Shown here: positions 1 through 7,195 of the stretch, piece by piece
How positions within the stretch are numbered: the first letter of the stretch is position 1
How the letters are laid out: each line of letters starts with the position of its first letter
Origin: Verrucomicrobiota bacterium
GTDB lineage: Bacteria > Verrucomicrobiota > Verrucomicrobiia > Chthoniobacterales > UBA10450
Length of the DNA stretch: 23,912 bases
Direction: 5' to 3'
Assembly (NCBI GenBank): GCA_003219925.1
Contig: QHQU01000003.1
Span: forward strand, 1 to 23,912
Notes under the pieces: model-generated
Database searches by the model: none
Seen by the model: only the letters and a program-made list of their open reading frames with translations
Told to the model about the DNA's origin: nothing
Program-made: the position numbers and the translations under genes

Positions 1-254
1 ATGAAGTAATCGACGGAGCAAAGAGCTGTGGCTACAATTTGCCGGCAGATGTTGCAGTCGAACATATGAAGCGCACCGAAACGATGGGCGCTTACAAGCC
101 ATCGACTCTACTGGATTTTGAAGCCGGGCGCGCTCTCGAAGTCGAAGCTATCTGGGGCGAACCGCTACGTCGTGCTCGAACCGGAGGAACAGCAATGCCT
201 CGATTGGAGCAGCTTTATGCCCTGCTGAAATCATTGAATGCCCGGCGCGAATGA
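1..254 (+). CDS. panE: 2-dehydropantoate 2-reductase, C-terminal fragment (cut by window edge)
   Basis: The frame is open from base 3 to the stop at 252-254, giving the last 83 residues; the start lies outside the window. The visible part matches the C-terminal helical domain of ketopantoate reductase (ApbA/PanE family), which reduces 2-dehydropantoate to pantoate with NADPH in coenzyme A synthesis. The recognisable part is the stretch around 'GAYKPSTLLDFEAGRALEVE' followed by 'AIWGEPLRRA', where this family has a conserved pattern ending in an E-x-E-x-I-x-G motif. The stop overlaps the start of the ybeY gene by four bases (ATGA), so the two are probably translationally coupled. The N-terminal NADPH-binding domain cannot be checked. 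Ketopantoate reductase paralogues of unknown substrate exist, so the exact substrate is inferred. Confidence 0.8.
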   Translation, partial: EVIDGAKSCGYNLPADVAVEHMKRTETMGAYKPSTLLDFEAGRALEVEAIWGEPLRRARTGGTAMPRLEQLYALLKSLNARRE

Positions 255-721
255 GACATCGCCTGCCGCCGCCGATCGAAGTACGAAATGTTCAGCGAAC
301 CCTTCGGGTTTCTACGGGCAGCCTGCAGCGTTTCGCGAACACCGCCTCCGCTCTCGTCTGGGAACATAAGCGACCGCGAGCCGAGATTGGGTCCGTGCCC
401 GAGATCGCGGTGTTAATCGTGAGCGACCGACGAATGGCGACTCTACACCAAGAATTTTGCGGCCTGGCTGGCCCTACCGACGTGCTCACCTTTCGGCACG
501 GTGAAATCGTGATCAGCGTCGAGACGGCCGCGCGACAAGCGAAAGTGTTTCGCAGCTCTCTCGCTGGTGAAATTCGGCTTTATCTGTTGCATGGATTGCT
601 GCATCTCGCGGGATTCAATGACGTTGCGCCGCGCCAGCGGAAACAGATGCTGCAATTGCAAAGGAAATTGTTCTTTTCCTTGTGTGAGGTCGACGGAAGT
701 TGGTCCGGCGCGAACCGGTAG
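251..721 (+). CDS. ybeY: YbeY-family endoribonuclease / 16S rRNA maturation factor, divergent
   Basis: This 156-residue protein belongs to the YbeY family, single-strand metallo-endoribonucleases involved in 16S rRNA 3'-end processing and ribosome quality control in the cytoplasm. The core is visible as 'GPTDVLTF' (74-81) followed by the zinc region 'HGLLHLAGFND' (114-124). The first two histidines (H114, H118) are present. The third ligand position, usually histidine, is Asp124. The position of the conserved Arg in the family motif Y/F-R-x-x-x-x-P-T-x-V-L-S-F is Cys70. Both changes are unusual relative to the E. coli type; Asp can still bind zinc. The ATG at 251 overlaps the upstream stop by four bases. 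Family membership is secure, catalytic equivalence less so. Confidence 0.85.
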   Translation: MRHRLPPPIEVRNVQRTLRVSTGSLQRFANTASALVWEHKRPRAEIGSVPEIAVLIVSDRRMATLHQEFCGLAGPTDVLTFRHGEIVISVETAARQAKVFRSSLAGEIRLYLLHGLLHLAGFNDVAPRQRKQMLQLQRKLFFSLCEVDGSWSGANR

Positions 722-748
722 GCACCGCTGGCTGTCGATCGTACTCTT

Positions 749-931
749 ATTAACACCGGCCTTCAGGCGGGTGCCTCACCGCAAGAAATGGACACGAGGC
801 GTTTTGACGGCTTGCCGTCAATGCCCCTGCATTTCGGCGGTGGCTTGCCTTGGTAGAAATGAGTAGAGCCGTTGAAACGGCTTTCTTTGCGACCGTGCTG
901 CGCGTGCACCGGCCTAAAGGCCGGTGTTAAT
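749..931. repeat. Hairpin-rich 183-bp element with 15-bp terminal inverted repeats
   Basis: Bases 749-763 (ATTAACACCGGCCTT) and 917-931 are perfect reverse complements. Each end also folds on itself: 754-773 (9-bp stem, one mismatch) and 907-926 (9-bp perfect stem, AA loop). Two more perfect hairpins lie inside, at 804-821 (8-bp stem, TT loop) and 867-882 (7-bp stem, GA loop). No protein fits; the open frame crossing its right end into clpS is an accident of the repeat. The structure is that of a REP/BIME-like or MITE-like non-autonomous element. The ends share the AACAC-x-GGCCT pattern with the element at 12634-12748. I see no clear target-site duplication. Confidence 0.75.
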
Positions 932-991
932 GAGAAGGGAGCCTGGCGGCCTGAGCGTTTGAAGGAACAAGGCCGCGTGGTAACTTTTTCT

Positions 992-1345
992 ATGAGCCAG
1001 CTGCTCCGAAAACACGAGGCAAAATTCGCCGCCACGCTGGTAATCGATTTTCCCCGCGCGACACTGGAAGCACCGACGATTGAAAAGGAGGAAGCAACCA
1101 AACAAGAGATCGAAATGCCATGGAATGTTATTGTGCACAATGACCCTGTGAACCTGATGAGTTATGTGACAATGGTGTTTCAGCGCGTTTTTGGTTATCC
1201 ACGAGAAAGAGCGGAAAAGCACATGTTGGAAGTACATAATAACGGCCGATCAATTTTGTGGAGCGGCGTCCGAGAAAGGGCCGAGCTCTATGTGCAACAA
1301 CTGCATGGTTACCTCCTGCTCGCGACCATTGAGAAAACCGTGTGA
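992..1345 (+). CDS. clpS: ATP-dependent Clp protease adaptor ClpS
   Basis: This 117-residue protein is a ClpS adaptor, which delivers N-degron substrates to the ClpAP/ClpCP protease. The core 'WNVIVHNDPVNLMSYV' corresponds to the family's N-D-D-x-x-x-M segment. The Asn-Asp pair and the Met are kept, and the V-H of the substrate pocket is in 'MLEVHNNGRS'. The 'PVNLMSYV' style resembles actinobacterial rather than proteobacterial ClpS. About 40 residues precede the core, so a shorter product from the in-frame ATG at 1117 is possible. The frame is open back to 872, but that extension lies in the hairpin element and is rejected. No strong ribosome binding site is close to 992. The stop overlaps the next gene (TGATG). 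Confidence 0.8.
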   Translation: MSQLLRKHEAKFAATLVIDFPRATLEAPTIEKEEATKQEIEMPWNVIVHNDPVNLMSYVTMVFQRVFGYPRERAEKHMLEVHNNGRSILWSGVRERAELYVQQLHGYLLLATIEKTV

Positions 1346-1842
1346 TGGAAATCTGCCGACAGGATCAAGCCCTCGAGATTCGCGAGCTTGATCCTTTTTT
1401 GGCGGAGTTGCTCAGGCAGGTCCCGGAAAGCGCGCAGCCAAATGATTCTCCAGCGGCGGAAGAGCGTCTTTTCAGTGCGCCCGCGGCGCCAGAGGAAAAG
1501 GATTTGTGTTCCGAGTGGAAAGTTTACGTCGTTCCGGAACTGCGGCGTCTTTTTCAATCGGCCACGGAAACGGTGCGGCAGGATTTGCAACAGTTGCAAT
1601 GCACCGATAAGCCATTCGCCAATTGTACCCTGCGGATTCCGTTGGCTCACACAGACGCATGGCTAAGCGCGTTGAACCAGGCGCGGCTAGCAATCGCCGC
1701 CACCTATCAATTTAGCGATCACGAATTGTGCGACCATTATCGCTCGCCGCTGGGCAGTCGGCGCGATTTGAGTCTGTTTCAGGTCAACTTTTACGGCTTT
1801 CTTCAGGAATTTATCTTGCGCGAGATGGAAGGAAACACTTGA
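1345..1842 (+). CDS. DUF2017 family protein
   Basis: This 165-residue protein resembles DUF2017, a family of unknown function that in Actinobacteria is usually encoded directly after clpS, as here. The C-terminal half carries the expected signature: 'DAWLSALNQARLAIAATYQF' and then a 'FYGFLQEFIL' helix. It has no signal peptide or membrane segment and is probably cytoplasmic. The start is taken as ATG at 1345, whose A is the last base of the clpS stop codon; a GTG at 1342 is also possible. The one-base overlap implies coupled translation and a role tied to ClpS-dependent proteolysis, although no biochemical function is known to me. It converges on the anti-sigma gene with only 14 bp between the two stops. 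Confidence 0.7.
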   Translation: MEICRQDQALEIRELDPFLAELLRQVPESAQPNDSPAAEERLFSAPAAPEEKDLCSEWKVYVVPELRRLFQSATETVRQDLQQLQCTDKPFANCTLRIPLAHTDAWLSALNQARLAIAATYQFSDHELCDHYRSPLGSRRDLSLFQVNFYGFLQEFILREMEGNT

Positions 1843-1856
1843 AGCGCGATGCCCTG

Positions 1857-2093
1857 TTAATGCGCTGGCCGGTTCTTCACCATTTCCATCAATCGCGCTT
1901 TGATCTGATCGGAGGCTTTTGCCGGCTTCAAACTCAAGGCAAAAGCCTCGCTCAGCGAGTAGCATTCACTGATGAAAGCCTCGGCTTTTTCACCAAATTC
2001 GCGGCGCGCGTTTTCGAATTCCGCCATTTCGTCCGGCTCGAGCGCACCGACAACGAAGAGGCGGGCGCGGTTTTGAAATTCCTCAAAGCTCAT
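1857..2093 (-). CDS. Short soluble anti-sigma factor, RskA N-terminal-like
   Basis: This 78-residue protein follows the ECF sigma gene on the same strand and overlaps its end by 11 bases. Its start ('RARLFVVGALEPDEMAEFEN') matches the N-terminal sigma-binding helices of RskA-type anti-sigma factors, which typically read A-R-L-Y-A-L-G-A-L-D-x-x-E-x-x-x-F-E. It lacks the His/Cys zinc ligands of ZAS proteins. It also lacks the transmembrane helix and extracytoplasmic domain usual for RskA, so the whole protein is little more than the sigma-binding module. Pairing with the sigma factor is inferred from position and sequence. It could be a genuine soluble regulator or the remnant of a longer gene; the downstream sequence is occupied by the convergent DUF2017 gene. 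Confidence 0.65.
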   Translation of the reverse strand: MSFEEFQNRARLFVVGALEPDEMAEFENARREFGEKAEAFISECYSLSEAFALSLKPAKASDQIKARLMEMVKNRPAH

Positions 2094-2739
2094 CGCGTAG
2101 CTCCTTCAGGCCGTCGTAAATCTTCTTGAGGCCTAATTCCAGGCGCGTTTTCACAGTGCCCAGTGGTGTATTCGTTTTTGCGGCGATTTCGCGCTGACTC
2201 ATCCCGCGAAAAAATGATAGTTCGATGGCTTGTTGTTGCGCAGGCGGGAGCACTCCGATGACCCGCCGGATCAAAACGCCCCGGTCGCCATCGAGAATTT
2301 CTTGCTCCGTCGAATTGTGGACCCAGGCATCGGGCTGTTGTTCAGTCTCCTGTTGTAAACGCTCCTCTGCTCGGACATAAGCTTGCTTTTTACGCAAACC
2401 GTCGATTGCGCGGCGACGCGCCAGCGTTACCATCCAGCCAAGGGGTTTGCCTCTCTGGGCCGAGAAGTTTTTGGCCTGGTTCCAAATCTCCATGAATATC
2501 TCCTGCAGCAAGTCGTCTGCCTCCGCTTCGTTGTGGACCACCCGTAGGATCAGCGCTTTCAGAATGCCGTTATAGCGATCGTAAAGCAGCGACAAAGCTT
2601 CTGGGTCTTCTCGCTGAATGCCCTCCATCAATTCGAGGTCGCTTGGCCCGCCCGATGGCAATGGAGATGCCGACCTCCGCGACAGATCGAGCACTTCTGA
2701 TTCCTCATCCCCTTGCGGTGGTGGCTTTTGTGATTTCAC
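2083..2739 (-). CDS. ECF-type RNA polymerase sigma factor (SigK/ECF19-like)
   Basis: This 218-residue protein is an extracytoplasmic-function (sigma-70 family) sigma factor. Region 2 is visible around residues 35-105 ('ALSLLYDRYNGILKAL', 'EADDLLQEIFMEIWNQA', 'GWMVTLARRRAIDGLRK'). Region 4 lies around 155-210 ('LPPAQQQAIELSFFRGMSQ' then 'IAAKTNTPLGTVKTRLELG', the helix-turn-helix for the -35 element). About 35 Pro/Ser-rich residues precede region 2. The start is GTG at 2739 with AAGG a few bases upstream. It overlaps the downstream anti-sigma gene and would be held inactive by it. The region 4 sequence and an RskA-like partner suggest the SigK/ECF19 group, but the target promoters are unknown. 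Confidence 0.9.
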   Translation of the reverse strand: MKSQKPPPQGDEESEVLDLSRRSASPLPSGGPSDLELMEGIQREDPEALSLLYDRYNGILKALILRVVHNEAEADDLLQEIFMEIWNQAKNFSAQRGKPLGWMVTLARRRAIDGLRKKQAYVRAEERLQQETEQQPDAWVHNSTEQEILDGDRGVLIRRVIGVLPPAQQQAIELSFFRGMSQREIAAKTNTPLGTVKTRLELGLKKIYDGLKELRDEL

Positions 2740-3047
2740 AGGCCTTGTGCGATTGCGACTTTAGTTAACAATTCCTTCTGTGATAATGCGTCTCCAACAC
2801 AGTCATCGGCAGCGCTTCATTCTCTCACAACTCGTCATGAAACGCGCGCAGATCAATCTTTGGTCGCCCAATTTTGCAACCGGGAGCGTTGCCTGGCCAC
2901 ACGACACGGCGATCAGGGCCTCCATGATGCGCCACAACTCTCTGTCTGAAGAGTTGAAAGATCCGGGGTGCATCCCCGGGACGTGCGAGATGACACGTGC
3001 AACTCCCCATTGCGTCGCTTACAGCATCGCGCCTAAAGTCCCAGACA
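2740..3047. other. Intergenic region between divergent sigma and treS genes
   Basis: This 308-bp stretch separates the minus-strand sigma gene from the plus-strand treS start. No reading frame in it looks like a real protein. It holds a perfect 6-bp GC hairpin at 2963-2979 (CCGGGG, loop TGCAT, CCCCGG) and an ACGTG/CACGT pair just after it. Promoters for both genes must lie here, but I could not identify a convincing pair of hexamers. Confidence 0.5.
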
Positions 3048-6000
3048 ATGTCCGATTCGCTTTGGTATAAGGATGCAATCATCTACGAGCTGCACGTGAA
3101 GACATTTCACGACAGTGACGCGGACGGTATCGGCGATTTTCGCGGACTGATCGAGAAGCTCGATTATCTCCAGGAACTCGGGATCACTGCGATCTGGCTG
3201 CTGCCTTTTTATCCGTCGCCCTTGAAGGATGACGGCTACGACATCCACCTCCGATCAAAATCCCTGGTTCCAAAAATCGCGTCGCGCTCCCACGGGCTCG
3301 CCGGAACGTGAAGTGTACGTCTGGAGCGATAATCCGGAAAAATACAAGGATGCGCGCATCATCTTCAAGGATTTTGAAACGTCAAACTGGTCGTGGGATC
3401 CGATCGCGAAATCATATTACTGGCATCGCTTCTATTCGCATCAGCCCGATTTGAATTTCGACAACCCCGCGGTGCACGAAGTGGTCGAACGGGTCTGCGA
3501 TTTCTGGCTCAAGCTTGGCGTTGACGGCGTGCGGCTCGATGCCATCCCCTACCTCTACGAGCGCGAAGGGACGAACTGCGAAAACCTTCCGGAGACGCAC
3601 GTCTATTTGAAAAAATTACGCGCGCACATCGACGCGCACTTCAGTGGTCGTATGCTTCTGGCAGAAGCGAACCAATGGCCGGAAGATGCCGTCGCCTACT
3701 TCGGTAACGGCGACGAATCGCACATGAATTTTCACTTCCCGCTCATGCCTCGAATGTTCATGGCGCTGCAGATGGAAGATCGCTTTCCCATCATCGACAT
3801 CCTCGAACAGACGCCCGCGATCCCGGATAACTGTCAGTGGGCCATGTTCCTGCGCAATCACGACGAGCTTACGCTCGAGATGGTGACGGATGAGGAGCGC
3901 GATTACATGTGGCGCGTTTACGCCAACGATCCAACTGCACGCATCAATCTTGGCATTCGCCGGCGGCTGGCACCGTTGCTCGTAAACAGCCGTCGCAAAA
4001 TTGAGCTGCTCAATATTCTCCTTTTTTCAATGCCTGGCACGCCAGTGCTCTATTACGGCGATGAAATCGGAATGGGCGACAATTTTTATCTCGGCGATCG
4101 CAACGGCTGTCGCACCCCGATGCAATGGAGCGCCGATCGCAACGCAGGATTTTCCAAGGCGAATCCGCAGCAGCTTTATCTGCCGATTACGATTGATCCG
4201 GAATATCACTACGAAGCGATCAACGTGGAAAATCAGCAGAAGAATCTCTCATCGTTGCTGTGGTGGATGCGGCGCGTCATCGCCATGCGAAAAAATTACA
4301 AGGCTTTTTCCCGCGGCTCGCTCGAATTTTTGTTCCCGGAAAATCCCAAGGTGCTGGCATTTCTGCGCCGCACCGAAGACGAAACCATTCTGGTTGTGGT
4401 GAATCTGTCCCGCTTCGCTCAGCCGGTGGAACTCGATCTTGCGAAATTTTCCGGCTGTATTCCGATGGAAGTTTTTAGCCGCAATCGATTTCCCGCCGTC
4501 CGAAGATCGCGTTATCTTCTTACGCTCGGGCCGCACGCGCATTACTGGTTTGTATTGCAGTCTCCCTCGGCGGCAACCCGCGCACGGAAACGCATGAAAA
4601 CACCTACCATCGCATCGGTGCCGGGATTTTCAGAGCTCCTTTCCGGTTCGTCACGGCGCGATCTCGAGCGCACCATTCTTCCGAGTTACCTCACTGGTTG
4701 CCGATGGTTTGGCGCGAAAGCGCGCACGATTCGGGAACTCCGAATCGTGGACGATCCCCTGATTTCGTCCCACCCGGCTGGCGCGCGCCATGTCCTCATT
4801 GAAGTGAACTACACTGAAGGCGCTTCAGAAATTTATACCCTGCCGCTGCAAATCGGGCGCGATGAAAACACGCACCGAATTTCCCGCGAGGCCCAACATG
4901 CTGTTATCGCCGAATTCGCTGACAGCAAGGCCATTTTGCACGACGCGACCTTCGATCCCGACTATCGCGGGGAAATTTATCGCATCATTCGCGAGCAACG
5001 AAAATTGCGGGCGCGACGCGGGGAGATCGTTGGCTCGGCGACCGCTCAATTCGCGGCGGCTGAGGATTTGAGCGCGAATTCGAGCGTCATGAGAGGGGAG
5101 CAAAGCAATTCCTCGATCCTCTTTGGCACACAATATTTTTTGAAAATCTTCCGGAAACTGGAGGAGGGGATTAATCCCGATGTTGAGATCACGCGATTCC
5201 TGACCGAGCGCGCGAAGTTTCCCAATGTGCCAGCGTTTGCCGGAACGCTCGAATATCGCTCTGGAAAGAATACAGTGGTGCTCGCGCTCATTCAGGCTGC
5301 GATTCCAAACGAAGGCGACGCCTGGAGGTTTACGCTCGATTCCGTCGGCAGTTATTACGAGCGCGTTTTGTCCCGTAAAGCTGACCTGAATGCAATTGGC
5401 TCAACCCAACTCATTCAAGAATTGGTCGGCGGCATTTACCCGGAGAAAGCCCGGTTACTTGGTCAGCGCACCGGGGAATTGCATCGCGCGCTTGCCTCGG
5501 AGACGGACGATCCCGCGTTCGCGCCCGAGCCATTTAATGCCATGGCGCAGCGCAGCGTGGTGCAATCGATGCGGGCATCCTCGCGGCGCGCTTTCGAATT
5601 GCTCCGAAAGAAATTAGATGATCTGCCGGAAGCGTTTCGCGCTGAAGCTGAGGAAGTCCTCGCGGCCGAGAAGCAAATTCTCGCGCAGGAGCGCCGTCTC
5701 CTCGAGCAACGGTCGGCCGCGCATAAGATTCGCATTCATGGCGATTTTCATCTTGGTCAGGCCCTTCATACCGGTCGCGATTTTATTTTTCTTGATTTCG
5801 AAGGCGAACCCGCGCGCCCGCTCGGTGAACGGAAATTGAAACGCTCGGCCCTGCGGGATGTTGCCGGGATGATGCGCTCGTTTCAATACGCCGCCTACAG
5901 CGCGCTTTGGCAGCGAGCGATGCGACAGGAAGACGTTCCGTTTCTAGAGAAATGGGCTGACGTCTGGTATCGCGAGATGAGTAGCACATTTCTCCAAAGC

Positions 6001-6180
6001 TATCTCGCTGCCACGACCGACGCCCTTTTTATTCCGCGGAACGAAGCCGACCTGCGTATTGCGCTCGAAGCCTACCTGCTGGACAAAGCGGTCTACGAAA
6101 TCGGTTATGAACTAAACCATCGACCTGACTGGGTTGTCATTCCTATTCGCGGAATCAAACACATTCTGAAATCCACGTAA
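3048..6180 (+). pseudogene. treS: Trehalose synthase-maltokinase fusion gene broken by internal deletion/frameshift
   Basis: The reading frame from ATG 3048 gives a normal trehalose synthase N-terminus ('LWYKDAIIYELHVKTFHDSD', 'AIWLLPFYPSPLKDDGYDI'). It loses homology at about 3245 and ends at 3311. From 3247 the next frame resumes TreS sequence ('TSDQNPWFQKSRRAPTGSPE') and stays open to 6180. In intact TreS proteins about 37 residues lie between D-D-G-Y-D-I and N-H-T-S, so roughly 110-115 bases, of length 2 modulo 3, appear to be missing. The lost part contains GH13 conserved region I (the D-x-x-x-N-H strand). TreS interconverts maltose and trehalose; the fused maltokinase makes maltose 1-phosphate for the GlgE alpha-glucan pathway. 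A real mutation or an assembly error would look the same here. Confidence 0.8.
3229..6180 (+). CDS. TreS (lacking N-terminus)-maltokinase fusion, long surviving frame
   Basis: This is the long open part of the broken treS gene, 983 residues if begun at ATG 3229, which is probably not a natural start. Residues about 10-440 are the GH13 trehalose synthase body. It still has the nucleophile Asp104 ('GVDGVRLDAIPYL'), the acid/base Glu146 ('LLAEANQWPE') and Asp212 ('FLRNHDEL'), but lacks conserved region I and the first beta strands. Residues about 455-983 are a maltokinase (Mak/Pep2 type). They carry 'CRWFGAKARTI', the catalytic-loop motif 'HGDFHLGQ' (from residue 837) and the metal-binding 'DFEGEP' (from 856). 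TreS-Mak fusions are known in many bacteria. The kinase half looks intact and could function if translated; the TreS half as read here should not fold properly. Confidence 0.8.
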   Translation: MTATTSTSDQNPWFQKSRRAPTGSPEREVYVWSDNPEKYKDARIIFKDFETSNWSWDPIAKSYYWHRFYSHQPDLNFDNPAVHEVVERVCDFWLKLGVDGVRLDAIPYLYEREGTNCENLPETHVYLKKLRAHIDAHFSGRMLLAEANQWPEDAVAYFGNGDESHMNFHFPLMPRMFMALQMEDRFPIIDILEQTPAIPDNCQWAMFLRNHDELTLEMVTDEERDYMWRVYANDPTARINLGIRRRLAPLLVNSRRKIELLNILLFSMPGTPVLYYGDEIGMGDNFYLGDRNGCRTPMQWSADRNAGFSKANPQQLYLPITIDPEYHYEAINVENQQKNLSSLLWWMRRVIAMRKNYKAFSRGSLEFLFPENPKVLAFLRRTEDETILVVVNLSRFAQPVELDLAKFSGCIPMEVFSRNRFPAVRRSRYLLTLGPHAHYWFVLQSPSAATRARKRMKTPTIASVPGFSELLSGSSRRDLERTILPSYLTGCRWFGAKARTIRELRIVDDPLISSHPAGARHVLIEVNYTEGASEIYTLPLQIGRDENTHRISREAQHAVIAEFADSKAILHDATFDPDYRGEIYRIIREQRKLRARRGEIVGSATAQFAAAEDLSANSSVMRGEQSNSSILFGTQYFLKIFRKLEEGINPDVEITRFLTERAKFPNVPAFAGTLEYRSGKNTVVLALIQAAIPNEGDAWRFTLDSVGSYYERVLSRKADLNAIGSTQLIQELVGGIYPEKARLLGQRTGELHRALASETDDPAFAPEPFNAMAQRSVVQSMRASSRRAFELLRKKLDDLPEAFRAEAEEVLAAEKQILAQERRLLEQRSAAHKIRIHGDFHLGQALHTGRDFIFLDFEGEPARPLGERKLKRSALRDVAGMMRSFQYAAYSALWQRAMRQEDVPFLEKWADVWYREMSSTFLQSYLAATTDALFIPRNEADLRIALEAYLLDKAVYEIGYELNHRPDWVVIPIRGIKHILKST

Positions 6181-6198
6181 TCGCAGAATTTCTGCGGA

Positions 6199-6315
6199 TC
6201 GGGTAGCGCACGCGTCTCGCGTGTCTGGCGAGCGCGTCCACGCAATCGCGAACTTTATCGAAGATTGTTTCGGCGAGACGCCGAAACCAGCACGCGAGAC
6301 GCGTGCGCTACCCGA
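6199..6315. repeat. 117-bp element with 25-bp perfect terminal inverted repeats
   Basis: Bases 6199-6223 and 6291-6315 are perfect 25-bp reverse complements, beginning TCGGGTAGCGCACGCG. Each arm contains its own small palindrome (CACGCG, TCT, CGCGTG at 6209-6223). The centre has a perfect 9-bp hairpin at 6267-6287 (GTTTCGGCG, loop AGA, CGCCGAAAC). Together they can form a cruciform-like or three-way structure. It begins 18 bases after the treS-mak stop and ends 30 bases before the fabI start. It encodes nothing recognisable and looks like a REP-like or MITE-like repeat. A further small palindrome (CGCAGAA, T, TTCTGCG) lies just before it at 6182-6196. Confidence 0.8.
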
Positions 6316-6327
6316 AACAGGAAATCT

Positions 6328-6336
6328 TGCTATGAT
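6328..6336 (+). promoter_or_regulatory. Possible extended -10 promoter of fabI
   Basis: TGC followed by TATGAT matches an extended -10 element (TGnTATAAT) with one mismatch. The expected start of transcription falls at about 6343, only a few bases before the fabI ATG at 6346. No Shine-Dalgarno sequence precedes that ATG, so a leaderless or near-leaderless mRNA fits. A -35 element would lie within the right arm of the hairpin element and does not match consensus. Confidence 0.4.
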
Positions 6337-6345
6337 GCCCCGGGT

Positions 6346-7122
6346 ATGACCTCACAAGTCCTGTCCGAAAAAGTCGGTGTCGTTTTTGGCGTGGCAAACA
6401 AGCGCAGCATCGCCTGGGCGATTGCGAAGGCGTGGGCGGCAGCGGGTGCCCGATTAATTTTTAATTATCAAGGCGAGCGCCTAAAGGAAAACGTCGCGGA
6501 CCTAGTCGGCGAATTCGGCGAAAACGTGCCGCTCTTTCCCTGTGACGTTTCGAGCGACGAAGAGATCGCAAGATTTTTCCAAGAAGTGCGCGGGCAGACC
6601 GAACGCGTCGATTTGCTTCTGCACTCCGTCGCATTCGCTCCTAAGGAAGCGCTCGAAGGCGATTTCGTGAGCACTACCCGCGAAGCGTTTCGAGTCGCCC
6701 ACGACATCAGCGCTTATTCGCTTGTCGCGCTGGCGCGGGAAGCTGCACCTTTAATGACGAATGGCGGAAGCATTGTCGCGATGACCTACTACGGCGCTGA
6801 GAAAGTCGTGCCGCATTACAACGTCATGGGCGTAGCCAAAGCCTCCCTCGAAGCCAGTACTCGTTATCTTGCCTACGACCTCGGGCCGAAGAAAATCCGA
6901 GTGAATTGTATTTCTGCCGGCCCAGTCAACACCCTGGCAGCGCGTGGCATCAGCGGTTTCATGTCGATGCTGAAACATTACCAGGAACGGGCGCCCTTGA
7001 AGCGAAGCTGTGAGCCGGCGGAATTGGGCGCGACTGGGGTTTTTCTCGCGAGCGACGGCGCAGCTGGTATTACTGGACAAGTCATCTATGTCGATGGCGG
7101 CTACCAGATTATGGGAATGTAA
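6346..7122 (+). CDS. fabI: Enoyl-[acyl-carrier-protein] reductase (NADH), FabI
   Basis: This 258-residue protein is a FabI-type enoyl-ACP reductase, the last step of each cycle of fatty acid elongation (type II FAS) in the cytoplasm. The short-chain dehydrogenase fold is clear. The N-terminal 'GVANKRSIAWAIA' binds NAD(H), 'LLHSVAFAPK' follows, and the FabI-specific Y-x6-K pair is Tyr158 and Lys165 in 'YNVMGVAKASLEAS', with Tyr148 also kept. The 'NCISAGPVNTLAARGI' and 'VYVDGGYQIMGM'-like C-terminus are typical. The length matches the family. The frame is open upstream to 6265, but that part lies in the hairpin element; the ATG at 6346 fits the family N-terminus. FabI is the target of triclosan-type inhibitors. 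Confidence 0.93.
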   Translation: MTSQVLSEKVGVVFGVANKRSIAWAIAKAWAAAGARLIFNYQGERLKENVADLVGEFGENVPLFPCDVSSDEEIARFFQEVRGQTERVDLLLHSVAFAPKEALEGDFVSTTREAFRVAHDISAYSLVALAREAAPLMTNGGSIVAMTYYGAEKVVPHYNVMGVAKASLEASTRYLAYDLGPKKIRVNCISAGPVNTLAARGISGFMSMLKHYQERAPLKRSCEPAELGATGVFLASDGAAGITGQVIYVDGGYQIMGM

Positions 7123-7195
7123 GATTTCTTCTGCTACCGGTAATCATATTCTTACGATTACGGCTACGAGCATGAGGCGAAATAAACGAGGTCAT

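Noticed and set aside
749..931. CRISPR-like array
   Set aside because: The repeats are inverted palindromes of different sequence, not regularly spaced direct repeats; no cas genes are present.
872..991. N-terminal extension of ClpS to 872
   Set aside because: It is read from the right end of the hairpin element and has Cys/Arg-rich, non-family sequence; ATG 992 is preferred.
6265..6345. N-terminal extension of FabI to 6265
   Set aside because: It translates the inverted-repeat arm; the family N-terminus begins at 6346.
7139..7161. GTAATC/GATTAC inverted pair between fabI and the ABM gene
   Set aside because: A six-base stem with a ten-base loop and no T-run; too weak to call a terminator or operator.
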